From Anoxybacillus thermarum (lineage in GTDB: Bacteria > Bacillota > Bacilli > Bacillales > Anoxybacillaceae), in the NCBI RefSeq assembly GCF_000836725.1, contig NZ_JXTH01000010.1, positions 1 to 56,427 of the forward strand: a stretch of 56,427 nucleotides of DNA, in the 5' to 3' direction. The notes under the pieces were generated by a model. The model searched no databases. It was not told the DNA's origin and saw only the letters and a list, made by a program, of their open reading frames with translations. This document shows positions 48,021 through 56,184 of this stretch, in pieces (the first letter of the stretch is position 1; every line of letters starts with the position of its first letter). The position numbers and the translations under genes were made by a program.

Positions 48021-48847
48021 ATACCCCTTTCGAGAAGCGAGCGTTGTACGATATTCATGTTGATATTCGCAGCGGCTCATATGTAGCGGTAATCGGGCAT
48101 ACAGGATCGGGCAAGTCTACCCTTTTACAACATTTCAACGGTTTACTTCAACCGACAAAAGGAACCGCCCATCTTGGCGATTATACAATTGTAGCAGGAA
48201 AAAAAGAAAAACAGTTGAAGCCGTTGCGGAAAAAAGTAGGCATTGTTTTTCAATTCCCTGAACATCAATTGTTTGAAGAAACAGTAGAAAAAGATATTTG
48301 CTTTGGACCGATGAATTTCGGCATGTCAGAACAAGAAGCAAAAGCTCGTGTTGGCGAGTGGTTAGCGCTTGTTGGATTGCCGGAAGAAGTGCGACATAAA
48401 TCTCCATTTGCTTTAAGCGGCGGACAAATGCGCCGTGTAGCGATCGCAGGTGTGTTAGCCATGGAGCCGGAAGTGCTTGTGTTAGATGAACCTACGGCAG
48501 GATTAGACCCTCGTGGACGAAAAGAAATGATGGACATGTTCGCAAACCTTCAGCGGCAAAAAAAGATGACCATTGTACTTGTGACACATAGCATGGAAGA
48601 GGCAGCACGTTACGCGGATGATATTATTATTATGCATCGAGGAACGATTGTTCGAAGAGGGACACCAGAACAAATTTTCCGTAACGTCGATGATTTAATA
48701 CATCTTGGATTAGATGTCCCTGAGACAGTTTTGTTTCAGCGGGCAATCGAGCAAAAATTCGGGATACAATTTCCAGAACCGTGTTTGACGATAGAAGACG
48801 TCGAACGATCTTTACAAACGTTATTTACTAGGGTGAAGCGTATATGA
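47978..48847 (+). CDS. ecfA2: ECF transporter ATPase EcfA2
   Basis: Second ATPase of the ECF heterodimer. Walker [10 protein letters not shown], signature [12 protein letters not shown], Walker [11 protein letters not shown]. 289 aa; the ATG at 47978 gives the conserved [12 protein letters not shown] and lies inside ecfA1. The stop overlaps ecfT (ATGA). Confidence 0.95.
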   Translation: MDIVFRDVEHRYQINTPFEKRALYDIHVDIRSGSYVAVIGHTGSGKSTLLQHFNGLLQPTKGTAHLGDYTIVAGKKEKQLKPLRKKVGIVFQFPEHQLFEETVEKDICFGPMNFGMSEQEAKARVGEWLALVGLPEEVRHKSPFALSGGQMRRVAIAGVLAMEPEVLVLDEPTAGLDPRGRKEMMDMFANLQRQKKMTIVLVTHSMEEAARYADDIIIMHRGTIVRRGTPEQIFRNVDDLIHLGLDVPETVLFQRAIEQKFGIQFPEPCLTIEDVERSLQTLFTRVKRI

Positions 48848-49641
48848 TGAACGGTATGATTATCGGAAAATATGTTCCTGGGGACTCTCTTATTCATCGG
48901 CTCGATCCACGTACAAAACTGCTGCTCATGTTTATTTATGTGTTTATCGTATTTCTTGCAAACAACGGATGGACGTATGGAATATTGACTTTGTTTACAT
49001 GCCTTTTGTTGTTTTTATCACGCATTCCTTTTTCATTTATGATGAGAGGGTTAAAACCTGTTTTGTGGGTCATTGTATTTACTTTTTTTCTCCATGTGCT
49101 ATTAACAAAAGAAGGACATATCGTTTTTCAATGGCTTGGCATTGAAGTGTACGATAAAGCGATTCAACAAGGGGCGTTTATTTCTTTACGCTTTTTGCTC
49201 CTTATTGTAGTCACAACGCTATTGACGTTAACAACGACGCCGATTGAAGTGACAGATGGGATGGAGTCGTTACTTTCACCGTTAAAAAAATGGAATGTGC
49301 CTGTTCATGAACTAGCGCTCATGATGTCCATTTCTCTTCGTTTTATTCCGACGTTAATGGAAGAAACCGAAAAAATTATGAAAGCTCAAACCGCTCGTGG
49401 TGTCGATTTTTCAAGCGGTCCATTACAAGAACGAATGAAAGCGATGACGGCGTTGCTCGTTCCGCTATTTATTAGCGCATTTAAAAGAGCAGAAGAGCTA
49501 GCTGTCGCGATGGAAGTACGCGGATATCGTGGTAGTCAAAATCGAACAAAATGGCGCGAGTTGACGTGGGGACGAATAGATACTGCTTTTATGCTTTTCA
49601 TCGGCTTATTGGCTATTGCGTTATGGTTACTTCGTTCATGA
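48844..49641 (+). CDS. ecfT: ECF transporter transmembrane subunit EcfT
   Basis: Membrane scaffold linking the ATPases to S components. About six hydrophobic segments. Two arginine-containing coupling motifs, ARG in AQTARGVD and RGYRG in MEVRGYRG, fit the EcfT signatures that dock on EcfA1/A2. 265 aa. Starts within the ecfA2 stop, so subunit production is coupled. Confidence 0.95.
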   Translation: MMNGMIIGKYVPGDSLIHRLDPRTKLLLMFIYVFIVFLANNGWTYGILTLFTCLLLFLSRIPFSFMMRGLKPVLWVIVFTFFLHVLLTKEGHIVFQWLGIEVYDKAIQQGAFISLRFLLLIVVTTLLTLTTTPIEVTDGMESLLSPLKKWNVPVHELALMMSISLRFIPTLMEETEKIMKAQTARGVDFSSGPLQERMKAMTALLVPLFISAFKRAEELAVAMEVRGYRGSQNRTKWRELTWGRIDTAFMLFIGLLAIALWLLRS

Positions 49642-49656
49642 GAAGGAGCGAAAATC

Positions 49657-50397
49657 ATGAGAAGAATAAAATGTACCATTGCATATGATGGTACGCATTT
49701 TGCAGGATATCAAATTCAACAACAAAAACGAACGGTGCAGGGAGAACTAGAGCATGCACTTTCCATCATTCATAAAGGGAAATTTGTTCGCGTATATGCG
49801 TCAGGAAGAACGGATGCAACAGTTCATGCATATGGACAAGTGATTCACTTTGATACGCCGCTTGCGATTCCAGATGAAAAATGGCCAAAGGCGTTAAATG
49901 CTCTTCTCCCGGATGACGTCATTGTCAAAGAAGCAAGTGAAGTACCCCCTTCTTTTCATGCCCGGTTTAGCGTGAAAAAGAAAGAATATCGTTACCGCGT
50001 CTGGATAGGAGAGAAAAACGTATTTTTACGCCATTATGTATATCACTATCCGTACAAGCTTCATGTAACGGCGATGAACGAAGCGCTTCGTTATGTGATC
50101 GGGACGCATGATTTCACAAGTTTTTGTTCGGCAAAAACGGAAATTGACGATAAAGTTCGTACCATTTATGAAGCGGAAGTCATTCAAGAAGGAGAAGAGC
50201 TAATCTTCCGTCTTGTCGGCAACGGCTTTTTGTACAATATGGTTCGCATTATCGTTGGAACAGTGCTAGAAGTTGGGCGCGGGGAACGACGTGCTGAAGA
50301 GATGAAAACGATTTTGCAACAAAAAAATCGAAGCGCTGCAGGGAAGACGGCCCCAGGTCACGGCTTATATTTATGGCACGTTTCTTATGACAACTAA
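49657..50397 (+). CDS. truA: tRNA pseudouridine synthase TruA
   Basis: Modifies U38-U40 in the anticodon arm. The catalytic aspartate D53 is in [11 protein letters not shown]. 246 aa. 15 nt after ecfT with AGAAGGAG. Conserved position before rplM. Confidence 0.96.
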   Translation: MRRIKCTIAYDGTHFAGYQIQQQKRTVQGELEHALSIIHKGKFVRVYASGRTDATVHAYGQVIHFDTPLAIPDEKWPKALNALLPDDVIVKEASEVPPSFHARFSVKKKEYRYRVWIGEKNVFLRHYVYHYPYKLHVTAMNEALRYVIGTHDFTSFCSAKTEIDDKVRTIYEAEVIQEGEELIFRLVGNGFLYNMVRIIVGTVLEVGRGERRAEEMKTILQQKNRSAAGKTAPGHGLYLWHVSYDN

Positions 50398-50415
50398 TCC
50401 AGGTGTAACATTTTC

Positions 50416-50444
50416 TTGACATTAGGTTATGAAAGAGATATTAT
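50416..50444 (+). promoter_or_regulatory. Promoter of rplM-rpsI
   Basis: TTGACA (50416-50421), 17-nt spacer, TATTAT (50439-50444), starting 18 nt after truA. Confidence 0.8.
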
Positions 50445-50459
50445 ATCATATGGTATGTA

Positions 50460-50496
50460 TTTTAAACCCACGATTAGCCCCGGAAATTAATCGTGT
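50460..50496 (+). promoter_or_regulatory. L13 leader
   Basis: CACGATTA (50469-50476) pairs with TAATCGTG (50488-50495) around a GCCCCGG-containing loop. Position and layout match the L13 leader of Firmicutes, thought to mediate autoregulation by L13. Confidence 0.75.
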
Positions 50497-50543
50497 TGAA
50501 ATAAATATCGCTTGTTTATTTTTTATTTTAGGAGGGAAAACAA

Positions 50544-50978
50544 ATGCGTACGTATATGGCGAAGCCAAATGAAGTAGAACGTAAATGGTACGTTGTTGAT
50601 GCAGAAGGCAAAACGTTAGGACGTCTTGCTAGCGAAGTTGCTGCAATTTTGCGCGGTAAACATAAACCAACTTACACACCGCACGTTGACACAGGTGATC
50701 ATGTGATCATTATCAACGCAGAAAAGGTTGAATTAACAGGTAAAAAATTAACAAACAAATTATACTATCGCCACAGCTTACATCCAGGTGGGTTAAAAGT
50801 AAGAACAGCTCTTGAAATGCGTACAAATTACCCAGAGCAAATGCTTGAAAAAGCAATTCGCGGCATGCTTCCAAAAGGTAGCCTTGGTCGTCAAATGTTC
50901 AAAAAATTGCACGTTTATCGCGGAAGTGAACATCCGCATCAAGCACAAAAACCAGAAGTTTATGAACTTCGCGGATAA
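50544..50978 (+). CDS. rplM: 50S ribosomal protein L13
   Basis: 144 aa; early 50S assembly protein containing [16 protein letters not shown]-type core and the end PEVYELRG. The ATG at 50544 follows AGGAGGG and keeps the [15 protein letters not shown] start; a second in-frame ATG at 50556 is possible but gives a shorter N-terminus. Confidence 0.97.
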   Translation: MRTYMAKPNEVERKWYVVDAEGKTLGRLASEVAAILRGKHKPTYTPHVDTGDHVIIINAEKVELTGKKLTNKLYYRHSLHPGGLKVRTALEMRTNYPEQMLEKAIRGMLPKGSLGRQMFKKLHVYRGSEHPHQAQKPEVYELRG

Positions 50979-51000
50979 TTGATTAAAGGAGGGCATTATT

Positions 51001-51393
51001 TTGGCACAGGTACAATACTACGGCACAGGCCGTCGCAAAAGTTCAGTTGCGCGCGTGCGTCTCGTTCCAGGTGAAGGACGCATTATCGTAAATGGTCGTG
51101 ACATTCGTGACTACGTTCCATATGAATCGTTAGTGGAAGTTGTAAAACAGCCACTTGTTTTAACAGAAACGTTCGGTAGCTACGATGTATTAGTAAACGT
51201 AAGCGGTGGTGGATTTACAGGTCAAGCAGGTGCGATCCGTCACGGTATCGCTCGCGCATTGTTACAAGTTGACCCTGAATACCGTCAAACATTAAAACGT
51301 GCAGGCTTATTAACGCGCGATTCTCGTGTGAAAGAGCGTAAGAAATACGGTCTTAAAGGCGCTCGTCGTGCACCACAATTCTCAAAACGTTAA
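51001..51393 (+). CDS. rpsI: 30S ribosomal protein S9
   Basis: 130 aa ([19 protein letters not shown]). The C-terminal arm ends FSKR and its arginine touches P-site tRNA. The start is TTG 51001 with AAAGGAGGGC upstream; a TTG start is unusual for a ribosomal protein but the frame begins exactly at the conserved residue. Followed by a strong terminator. Confidence 0.97.
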   Translation: MAQVQYYGTGRRKSSVARVRLVPGEGRIIVNGRDIRDYVPYESLVEVVKQPLVLTETFGSYDVLVNVSGGGFTGQAGAIRHGIARALLQVDPEYRQTLKRAGLLTRDSRVKERKKYGLKGARRAPQFSKR

Positions 51394-51398
51394 TGTCA

Positions 51399-51433
51399 AA
51401 AAATCTCGGCAATTATTTGCCGAGATTTTTTTG
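51399..51433 (+). terminator. Terminator after rpsI
   Basis: AAATCTCGGCAA (51401-51412), TTAT loop, TTGCCGAGATTT (51417-51428), then T residues. Confidence 0.95.
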
Positions 51434-51482
51434 TATGTCTCTCATTTTCATGCGAACAATATGTATGAGGAGGGATAAAAAA

Positions 51483-51887
51483 ATGGGAATACTTACATCG
51501 TTTACAGCAAAAAAGATAGAAAAGCAGCTAACTGATGAACGAAATGCATTGCGCGATCTTTCTTATCGTGAACTGTGGCAACGTATGCGCACGTATTGGC
51601 AACGATACATCATTGTTTCTGAATGTATCGAAACGATATGTATCGATGTGGCGATTGAAGCGTATTTGATCGGAGCGCATTATAGCCGCTTTATATATTA
51701 TGGCGAGTCAAAGGAAACGGTCAGAAGACGTTGTATCGATGAATATATGCAACTCATTGATGAATTGTATGACCGTATGAAAGAATACGGAGATGGCATG
51801 TATGATGCATGCGTCCGTTACATCGATGGATGGTGGAAAGAAGGAATCGAAAAAGGACTGCGTCGTCAACGTCTTCGTTTGAAGTAA
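51483..51887 (+). CDS. ybaK: DUF2521 protein, YbaK-like
   Basis: 134 aa, no signal peptide or membrane segment; helical, with charged N-terminal half and the conserved core VAIEAYLIGAHYSRFIYYGE. I recognise the family from the equivalent position in B. subtilis (between rpsI and cwlD), but no function is known to me. The start is ATG 51483 with AGGAGGG upstream. A longer frame from 51393 begins inside the rpsI terminator and is rejected. Confidence 0.82.
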   Translation: MGILTSFTAKKIEKQLTDERNALRDLSYRELWQRMRTYWQRYIIVSECIETICIDVAIEAYLIGAHYSRFIYYGESKETVRRRCIDEYMQLIDELYDRMKEYGDGMYDACVRYIDGWWKEGIEKGLRRQRLRLK

Positions 51888-51942
51888 CCGTTCTAAATTC
51901 TCCTCTTGTCCCATATAACATAAATAGTGGGGAGGAGAAGGG

Positions 51943-52641
51943 ATGAAAATACGTATTATTATTGTTTTCATTGTTTTTGCCCTTTTTTTACAGTTTTATG
52001 TCTTTCATGATCGCTCTTGGAAAGCATGGAGTTTACCGTTATCAGGAAAAATTATTGTTCTTGATCCTGGGCATGGAGGACCTGACGGAGGAGCGGTCGG
52101 AGGAGATGTTTTGGAGAAGGAAGTCGCGCTAGATGTGGCGTTAAAATTACGCGATTATTTGCAACAACAAGGTGCGCTCGTTCAAATGACAAGAGAAGGG
52201 GACCATGATTTGGCAAGTGAACAAACAAGGGGATATAGCCGAAGAAAAATAGAAGATTTACAACGGCGAGTTCAATTTGTGAATGAGTCAGAGGCAGATT
52301 TTTTTATTAGTATTCATTTAAACGCCATCCCTTCGCCGAAATGGAGAGGCGCACAAGTTTTTTACTATCCTTCATTAGAGGAAAATGAAAGGTTAGCTAA
52401 GTTTATTCAACAAGAGCTACGCGTCAATTTGGAAAACACACATCGATTCGCGAAGCCCATTCAAACGGTATATTTATTAAAAATGGCTAAAAAACCAGGA
52501 GCTTTAGTTGAAATCGGCTTTTTGTCAAATGAAGAAGAACGGAAATTACTTACATCTTCAACGTATCAAGAACAGCTTGCCGCTTCGATTTACAAAGGTA
52601 TTTTACGTTACGTATCAAATGAACGTAATCCTTCTGAGTGA
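51943..52641 (+). CDS. cwlD: N-acetylmuramoyl-L-alanine amidase CwlD
   Basis: Amidase_3 enzyme that, with PdaA, makes muramic-delta-lactam in spore cortex, needed for germination. N-terminal membrane/signal segment (about 3-21), zinc ligands H44 (DPGHGG), E60 and H125 (SIHLNA), and catalytic E190 (LVEIGF). 232 aa. GGAGGAG precedes ATG 51943. The stop codon is in a terminator stem. Its sporulation promoter could not be assigned. Confidence 0.95.
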   Translation: MKIRIIIVFIVFALFLQFYVFHDRSWKAWSLPLSGKIIVLDPGHGGPDGGAVGGDVLEKEVALDVALKLRDYLQQQGALVQMTREGDHDLASEQTRGYSRRKIEDLQRRVQFVNESEADFFISIHLNAIPSPKWRGAQVFYYPSLEENERLAKFIQQELRVNLENTHRFAKPIQTVYLLKMAKKPGALVEIGFLSNEEERKLLTSSTYQEQLAASIYKGILRYVSNERNPSE

Positions 52642-52659
52642 GAAGGATTCATTTTTTTA
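52627..52659 (+). terminator. Terminator overlapping the cwlD stop
   Basis: AATCCTTCT (52627-52635), GAGTG loop, AGAAGGATT (52641-52649), then CATTTTTTT. The TGA stop spans the loop and first base of the 3' arm. Confidence 0.88.
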
Positions 52660-52671
52660 TGCAGAAAATTA

Positions 52672-52680
52672 TGTTATATT
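52672..52680 (+). promoter_or_regulatory. Extended -10 promoter of salA
   Basis: TGTTATATT (52672-52680) fits an extended -10; the -35 region is only T-rich (52652-52657), being the tail of the cwlD terminator. Confidence 0.4.
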
Positions 52681-52720
52681 GAAAGTGTGAAACCGAATAC
52701 ATAAGGATTGGTGAGGCGCG

Positions 52721-53728
52721 ATGTTGACAGAAAAACAAGTTGTAGAGCTTCTTGAAACGATTTACGACCCTTTTTTAAAAAAAACGTTTAAAGAAACAGG
52801 AGCGATTCAAGAAGTCAAAATAAATGAAGAAAAAGGGCTAGTGAGCGTAAAAATTGCTTTAGCTAAAACTGGGGCGGCGGAACAACTTCAAGTGCAACAG
52901 ACAGTTGTACAACGTTTAAAAGATGCAGGAGCATCATCTGTTGGACTTCGTTTTGCTCAATTGCCGTTAGAAGAAGAAAGATCAACGAATGAACCGATTT
53001 ATTTAGCCATTGCAAGCGGAAAAGGTGGCGTAGGGAAATCGACGGTATCCGTTAATTTAGCTGTTTCGCTTGCTCGGCTTGGTAAAAAGGTTGGGTTAAT
53101 CGATGCGGATATTTACGGTTTTAGTGTGCCAGATATGATGGGGGTTACAGAACGGCCAATCGTCCGTGGAGAAAAAATTATTCCGGTTGAGCGGTTTGGT
53201 GTAAAAGTAATTTCTATGGGGTTTTTTGTAGAAGATAATTCTCCGGTCATTTGGCGTGGACCGATGCTCGGCAAAATGTTAAAAAACTTTTTTGATGAAG
53301 TGGAATGGGGAGAATTAGATTATTTACTATTAGATTTACCCCCAGGCACAGGGGATGTAGCGTTAGATGTGCATACGATGCTTCCGACATCAAAAGAAAT
53401 TATTGTGACGACGCCTCATCCAACGGCTGCTTTTGTTGCCGCAAGAGCGGGAGCGATGGCGGTTCGGACGAATCATGAAGTTGTCGGTGTTATCGAAAAT
53501 ATGTCATATTTTGAAAGCAAAACAACAGGTGAAAGAGAATATATTTTTGGAAAAGGCGGTGGCCAAAAATTAGCTGAAGAATTACAGACGGACTTACTTG
53601 GGCAGCTACCGCTCGGACAACCTGATTGGAACGATGATGATTTTGCCCCTTCTGTATATGGTGAAGATCATCCAATTGGAAAAGTGTATATGGATATTGC
53701 TAAAAAAATTATCGCAAAGTTACGATGA
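52721..53728 (+). CDS. salA: Mrp/NBP35-family ATPase SalA
   Basis: 335 aa: N-terminal MIP18/DUF59-like domain (1-85) and a MinD-like ATPase with deviant Walker A GKGGVGKS (100-107) and the LLLDLPPGTGD switch. In B. subtilis SalA represses scoC and so raises protease expression. The protein contains no cysteine at all, so the CxxC iron-sulfur site of Mrp scaffolds is missing. Conserved neighbour of cwlD and gerD. Confidence 0.92.
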   Translation: MLTEKQVVELLETIYDPFLKKTFKETGAIQEVKINEEKGLVSVKIALAKTGAAEQLQVQQTVVQRLKDAGASSVGLRFAQLPLEEERSTNEPIYLAIASGKGGVGKSTVSVNLAVSLARLGKKVGLIDADIYGFSVPDMMGVTERPIVRGEKIIPVERFGVKVISMGFFVEDNSPVIWRGPMLGKMLKNFFDEVEWGELDYLLLDLPPGTGDVALDVHTMLPTSKEIIVTTPHPTAAFVAARAGAMAVRTNHEVVGVIENMSYFESKTTGEREYIFGKGGGQKLAEELQTDLLGQLPLGQPDWNDDDFAPSVYGEDHPIGKVYMDIAKKIIAKLR

Positions 53729-53772
53729 AGTGGCGTCTTTCTTTGATGATGGATTGTGCATATGTATTTACA

Positions 53773-53803
53773 AAGGGTGTCCTCATAATGCAAGGACACC
53801 CTT
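53773..53803 (-). terminator. Terminator-like hairpin between salA and gerD
   Basis: AAGGGTGTCC (53773-53782) pairs with GGACACCCTT (53794-53803). It includes part of the gerD stop. On the - strand it is followed by TTTG only, and on the + strand by no T run, so it is a weak but possibly two-way terminator between convergent genes. Confidence 0.6.
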
Positions 53804-54401
53804 ATGCTGTTTGATCGTCGCTCGATCCCTCTTGATCGGATTTTTTCTTACCGCCTTGCATTTCTTCCGCTGCTTTCATAAGAATATCTTCAATTTTCGC
53901 TTTAAATAGCGGGCTGCTAAATGTCTCTGTAATCACTTTTTGCAAGTGGGCGCGGAAATCTTTGTTTTTCATCTCTGTTTGTATTAATTTTTTCATTTCC
54001 GGATTTTGCATAATATCTACAATCATTGCTTGATATTCAGGGTCTTTCATTAGCGCTTTCAATAATTTTTCATGTTCTTCTTTCATGCTTTTCGCGAAAT
54101 TTTGAGCGAACTTTGGGTCTTCAAATGCTTTTTTCCAAAACGCTTTTCCTTTGTCTGAAGTTAACGTTTCCTCAATCGTTTTTTTTACAACTTCTTGGTC
54201 CATAACGAGCTGCTGTTTTACTTTTTCATCACTCATTACTTCTTGAATTGCTTTTTTCCCTTCATCCGTTTTTAAAATATCAACGACCATTTTTTTCGTT
54301 TGATCGTAATCAGGTTGTACAGGGGTTTTCTCTTGTTGAGCGCACCCTGCTAGCGCTAATACACAACTAAATGCGAGGAGCAAAAATGTTCGATTCATCA
54401 T
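53802..54401 (-). CDS. gerD: Spore germination lipoprotein GerD
   Basis: Needed for clustering of germinant receptors in the spore inner membrane. It has a lipoprotein signal with lipobox LAGC and the lipidated C20, followed by an all-helical, highly charged domain with short repeats (DEGKKA, DKGKAF, PEMKKL), and a polar tail. 199 aa from ATG 54401; TTG 54404 and ATG 54398 are alternatives. AAAGGGG (54414-54408) is the ribosome-binding site. Convergent with salA and divergent from kbaA. Confidence 0.93.
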   Translation of the reverse strand: MMNRTFLLLAFSCVLALAGCAQQEKTPVQPDYDQTKKMVVDILKTDEGKKAIQEVMSDEKVKQQLVMDQEVVKKTIEETLTSDKGKAFWKKAFEDPKFAQNFAKSMKEEHEKLLKALMKDPEYQAMIVDIMQNPEMKKLIQTEMKNKDFRAHLQKVITETFSSPLFKAKIEDILMKAAEEMQGGKKKSDQEGSSDDQTA

Positions 54402-54433
54402 CAAGGGCCCCTTTCAACAAGTTTCCTTACTGT

Positions 54434-54463
54434 TAATATTCAATATTCTTTGCAAAAATATTC
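54434..54463 (-). promoter_or_regulatory. Candidate SigG promoter of gerD
   Basis: On the - strand: GAATA (54463-54459), 18-nt spacer, AATATTA (54440-54434), which fits the forespore consensus gnATR-N18-cATnnTA. gerD is SigG-dependent in B. subtilis. Confidence 0.55.
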
Positions 54464-54529
54464 GCTAGCATTTTTCTTATTTCGTTGATAGAATTTTGAA
54501 AGGGATATTGAGAAGTGGAGGGTACACAA

Positions 54530-55126
54530 GTGAACAGTCGAAAGTGGGTTCAATTGTTTTTTTCAACATTGTTTGTCGGCGGAATAAGTACAGGGATTGT
54601 TGGGTTTGCTGTAAAGTGGAATGAATACGCACATCTTTTTACATCGTTTGAGATAAAAGAAATTTTATCTGTTCTCGTTTGGCTTATTGGAGTTGGTTTC
54701 ATTTTTAGCGTCATTAGTCAAATGGGTTTTTTTGCATATTTAACAATTCATCGTTTTGGTCTCGGAATTTTCCGTTCCGCAAGCTTATGGAATGCGGTAC
54801 AAATCGTTCTCATTGCTTTTGTTTTATTTGATCTCGTTTATTTTCGTTATCAACTGTTTGCTAAAGAAGGAGAATCAATTGTTAGTTACGTGCTTGTTGC
54901 TTTATTCATCTTCCTAGTTGGACTCATTGTTGCATACGTGAAAATGCGTGAAACAAACAAAGAAGCATTTGTTCCTGCCTTATTTTTTATGGTTGTTGTT
55001 ACGGTGATCGAATGGTTTCCGGTATTGAGAATTAACGAAGAAAATTGGTTATATTTAATGTTGTTCCCGTTATTAATTTGCAATGCGTACCAATTGCTTA
55101 CGCTGCATAGGCTTTTACGGAAATAA
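54530..55126 (+). CDS. kbaA: KinB-signalling pathway protein KbaA
   Basis: Membrane protein with about six hydrophobic segments; in B. subtilis it activates the KinB route of the sporulation phosphorelay. 198 aa from GTG 54530 (MNSRKWVQLFF), with TGGAGGG at 54516-54522. The in-frame GTG at 54515 overlaps that site. Divergent from gerD; ends in a shared terminator with pdaB. Confidence 0.92.
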   Translation: MNSRKWVQLFFSTLFVGGISTGIVGFAVKWNEYAHLFTSFEIKEILSVLVWLIGVGFIFSVISQMGFFAYLTIHRFGLGIFRSASLWNAVQIVLIAFVLFDLVYFRYQLFAKEGESIVSYVLVALFIFLVGLIVAYVKMRETNKEAFVPALFFMVVVTVIEWFPVLRINEENWLYLMLFPLLICNAYQLLTLHRLLRK

Positions 55127-55153
55127 AATGAGGCTTGCCGCCTCATTTTATTT
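55121..55153. terminator. Bidirectional terminator between kbaA and pdaB
   Basis: AAATAAAATGAGG (55121-55133) pairs perfectly with CCTCATTTTATTT (55141-55153) around CTTGCCG. A runs flank one side and T runs the other, so it works for both convergent genes, and it contains both stop codons. Confidence 0.93.
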
Positions 55154-55904
55154 CTTTACTTTTGATATGAGCATTGTTGACAAGATCAGATATTGGTACG
55201 CTTTTATATCCTTCTTTTTTCATCCATATGATAATTTGTTCTAATGCTGAGGCCGTTTGTTTCGCTGAATCTGATGCATGAAGTAATATAATATCGCCGC
55301 TTCTAGCGTTTTTCGTGACGTTTTCAACAATGGCATGTACCCCAGGGTTAAGCCAATCTTTCGAATCAACGCTCCAATGGACGACGGTATGACCAAAGGA
55401 GTGAACAACTTTCAACACGTTTTTATTAAAATTTCCTGTCGGCGCACGAAGGAAAGGAGTATGTTTAATGCCTAACGTATCAAACACTTTCTTAGCTTGT
55501 GCTAAGTCGCGAATAATTTTTCCTCGCTCAAGTTCAGTATAATTTTTGTACTCATAACCCATGCTACCTATTTCATGACCATCTTCAACAATTTTTTTTA
55601 CGATGCGAGGGTGACGTTCCGCCCAAGAAGCAGATAAGAAAAATGTAGCTTTTACCCCGTGCTTTTTTAATACGTTTAAAACAGTTAAAGCATTTGTTTC
55701 ACCCCAACTAATGTCAAATGTCAAAGCAAGCTCGTTTTTTTTATTTTCGACTTTGTAAATGGCTTTTGGTCCGAGATCGGTAGAAAATACAGATTCGCTT
55801 GCAAGTTGTTGAATATAAAAAATAGAGGCTGTGACAAAGGCGATTGATATAATGAGAAGCCATTTTTTAATTTTTTTCCCGTCGAGTATATAAAAAAACT
55901 TCAA
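55143..55904 (-). CDS. pdaB: Polysaccharide deacetylase-like sporulation protein PdaB
   Basis: 253 aa. N-terminal membrane anchor (about 14-33) and a NodB-type barrel. The motifs are degenerate: motif 1 reads TFDI (62-65) rather than TFDD; the HxxxH of motif 2 has H110 but no second His; motif 3 is RAPTG (153-157) rather than RPPxG. The late LLHAS (207-211) is kept. In B. subtilis PdaB is needed for spore stability. The start is TTG 55904, 7 nt from a run of six G (55917-55912). Confidence 0.93.
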   Translation of the reverse strand: MKFFYILDGKKIKKWLLIISIAFVTASIFYIQQLASESVFSTDLGPKAIYKVENKKNELALTFDISWGETNALTVLNVLKKHGVKATFFLSASWAERHPRIVKKIVEDGHEIGSMGYEYKNYTELERGKIIRDLAQAKKVFDTLGIKHTPFLRAPTGNFNKNVLKVVHSFGHTVVHWSVDSKDWLNPGVHAIVENVTKNARSGDIILLHASDSAKQTASALEQIIIWMKKEGYKSVPISDLVNNAHIKSKEIK

Positions 55905-55934
55905 TATTTGTCCCCCCTTGTCCTTTTTATGACC

Positions 55935-55962
55935 ATCTTATGCAAGAAATAACACGATATGA
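55935..55962 (-). promoter_or_regulatory. Candidate SigE promoter of pdaB
   Basis: On the - strand: TCATATC (55962-55956), 13 nt (14 if the box is TCATAT), CATAAGAT (55942-55935). The match to the SigE consensus (ATA...CATACAnT) is partial. pdaB is a mother-cell gene in B. subtilis. Confidence 0.38.
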
Positions 55963-56000
55963 TCAATGAATAAATGAGAACATTTTTTTAAAAAATACTG

Positions 56001-56029
56001 TTGACAATAAAATAAAACGTATGTTAAAT
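56001..56029 (+). promoter_or_regulatory. rRNA operon promoter P1
   Basis: TTGACA (56001-56006), 17-nt spacer, TTAAAT (56024-56029). The upstream stretch 55985-55996 is A/T-rich like an UP element. Confidence 0.75.
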
Positions 56030-56079
56030 TAATAAACGTCGTCAGCGGCGAAAAAACGAATGACGATAGAAAAAAGTGA

Positions 56080-56108
56080 TTGACAATAAAAAAAAGCAAT
56101 GTTACAAT
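56080..56108 (+). promoter_or_regulatory. rRNA operon promoter P2
   Basis: TTGACA (56080-56085), 17-nt spacer, TACAAT (56103-56108). 79 nt downstream of P1; the usual tandem arrangement of bacilli rrn operons. Confidence 0.85.
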
Positions 56109-56114
56109 AACAAA

Positions 56115-56184
56115 GCCGTCGTTTGACGGAGATGTTCCTTGAAAACTGAACGAAGCGAAAAGCGTACAAAAGCTAAGGATAACT
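56115..56184 (+). promoter_or_regulatory. 16S rRNA leader
   Basis: Starts with a hairpin, CCGTC (56116-56120) with GACGG (56125-56129), followed by the conserved CCTTGAAAACTGAAC block (56137-56151) found before 16S and 23S in bacilli, probably including boxA. The word GAAAAGCGTA (56157-56166) also starts the spacer repeats at 177 and 428. Confidence 0.6.

Noticed and set aside
56041-56184. Tandem repeats upstream of 16S considered as a CRISPR or phage-like element
   Set aside because: The two TTGACA blocks are ordinary tandem rrn promoters; there is no repeat-spacer periodicity.
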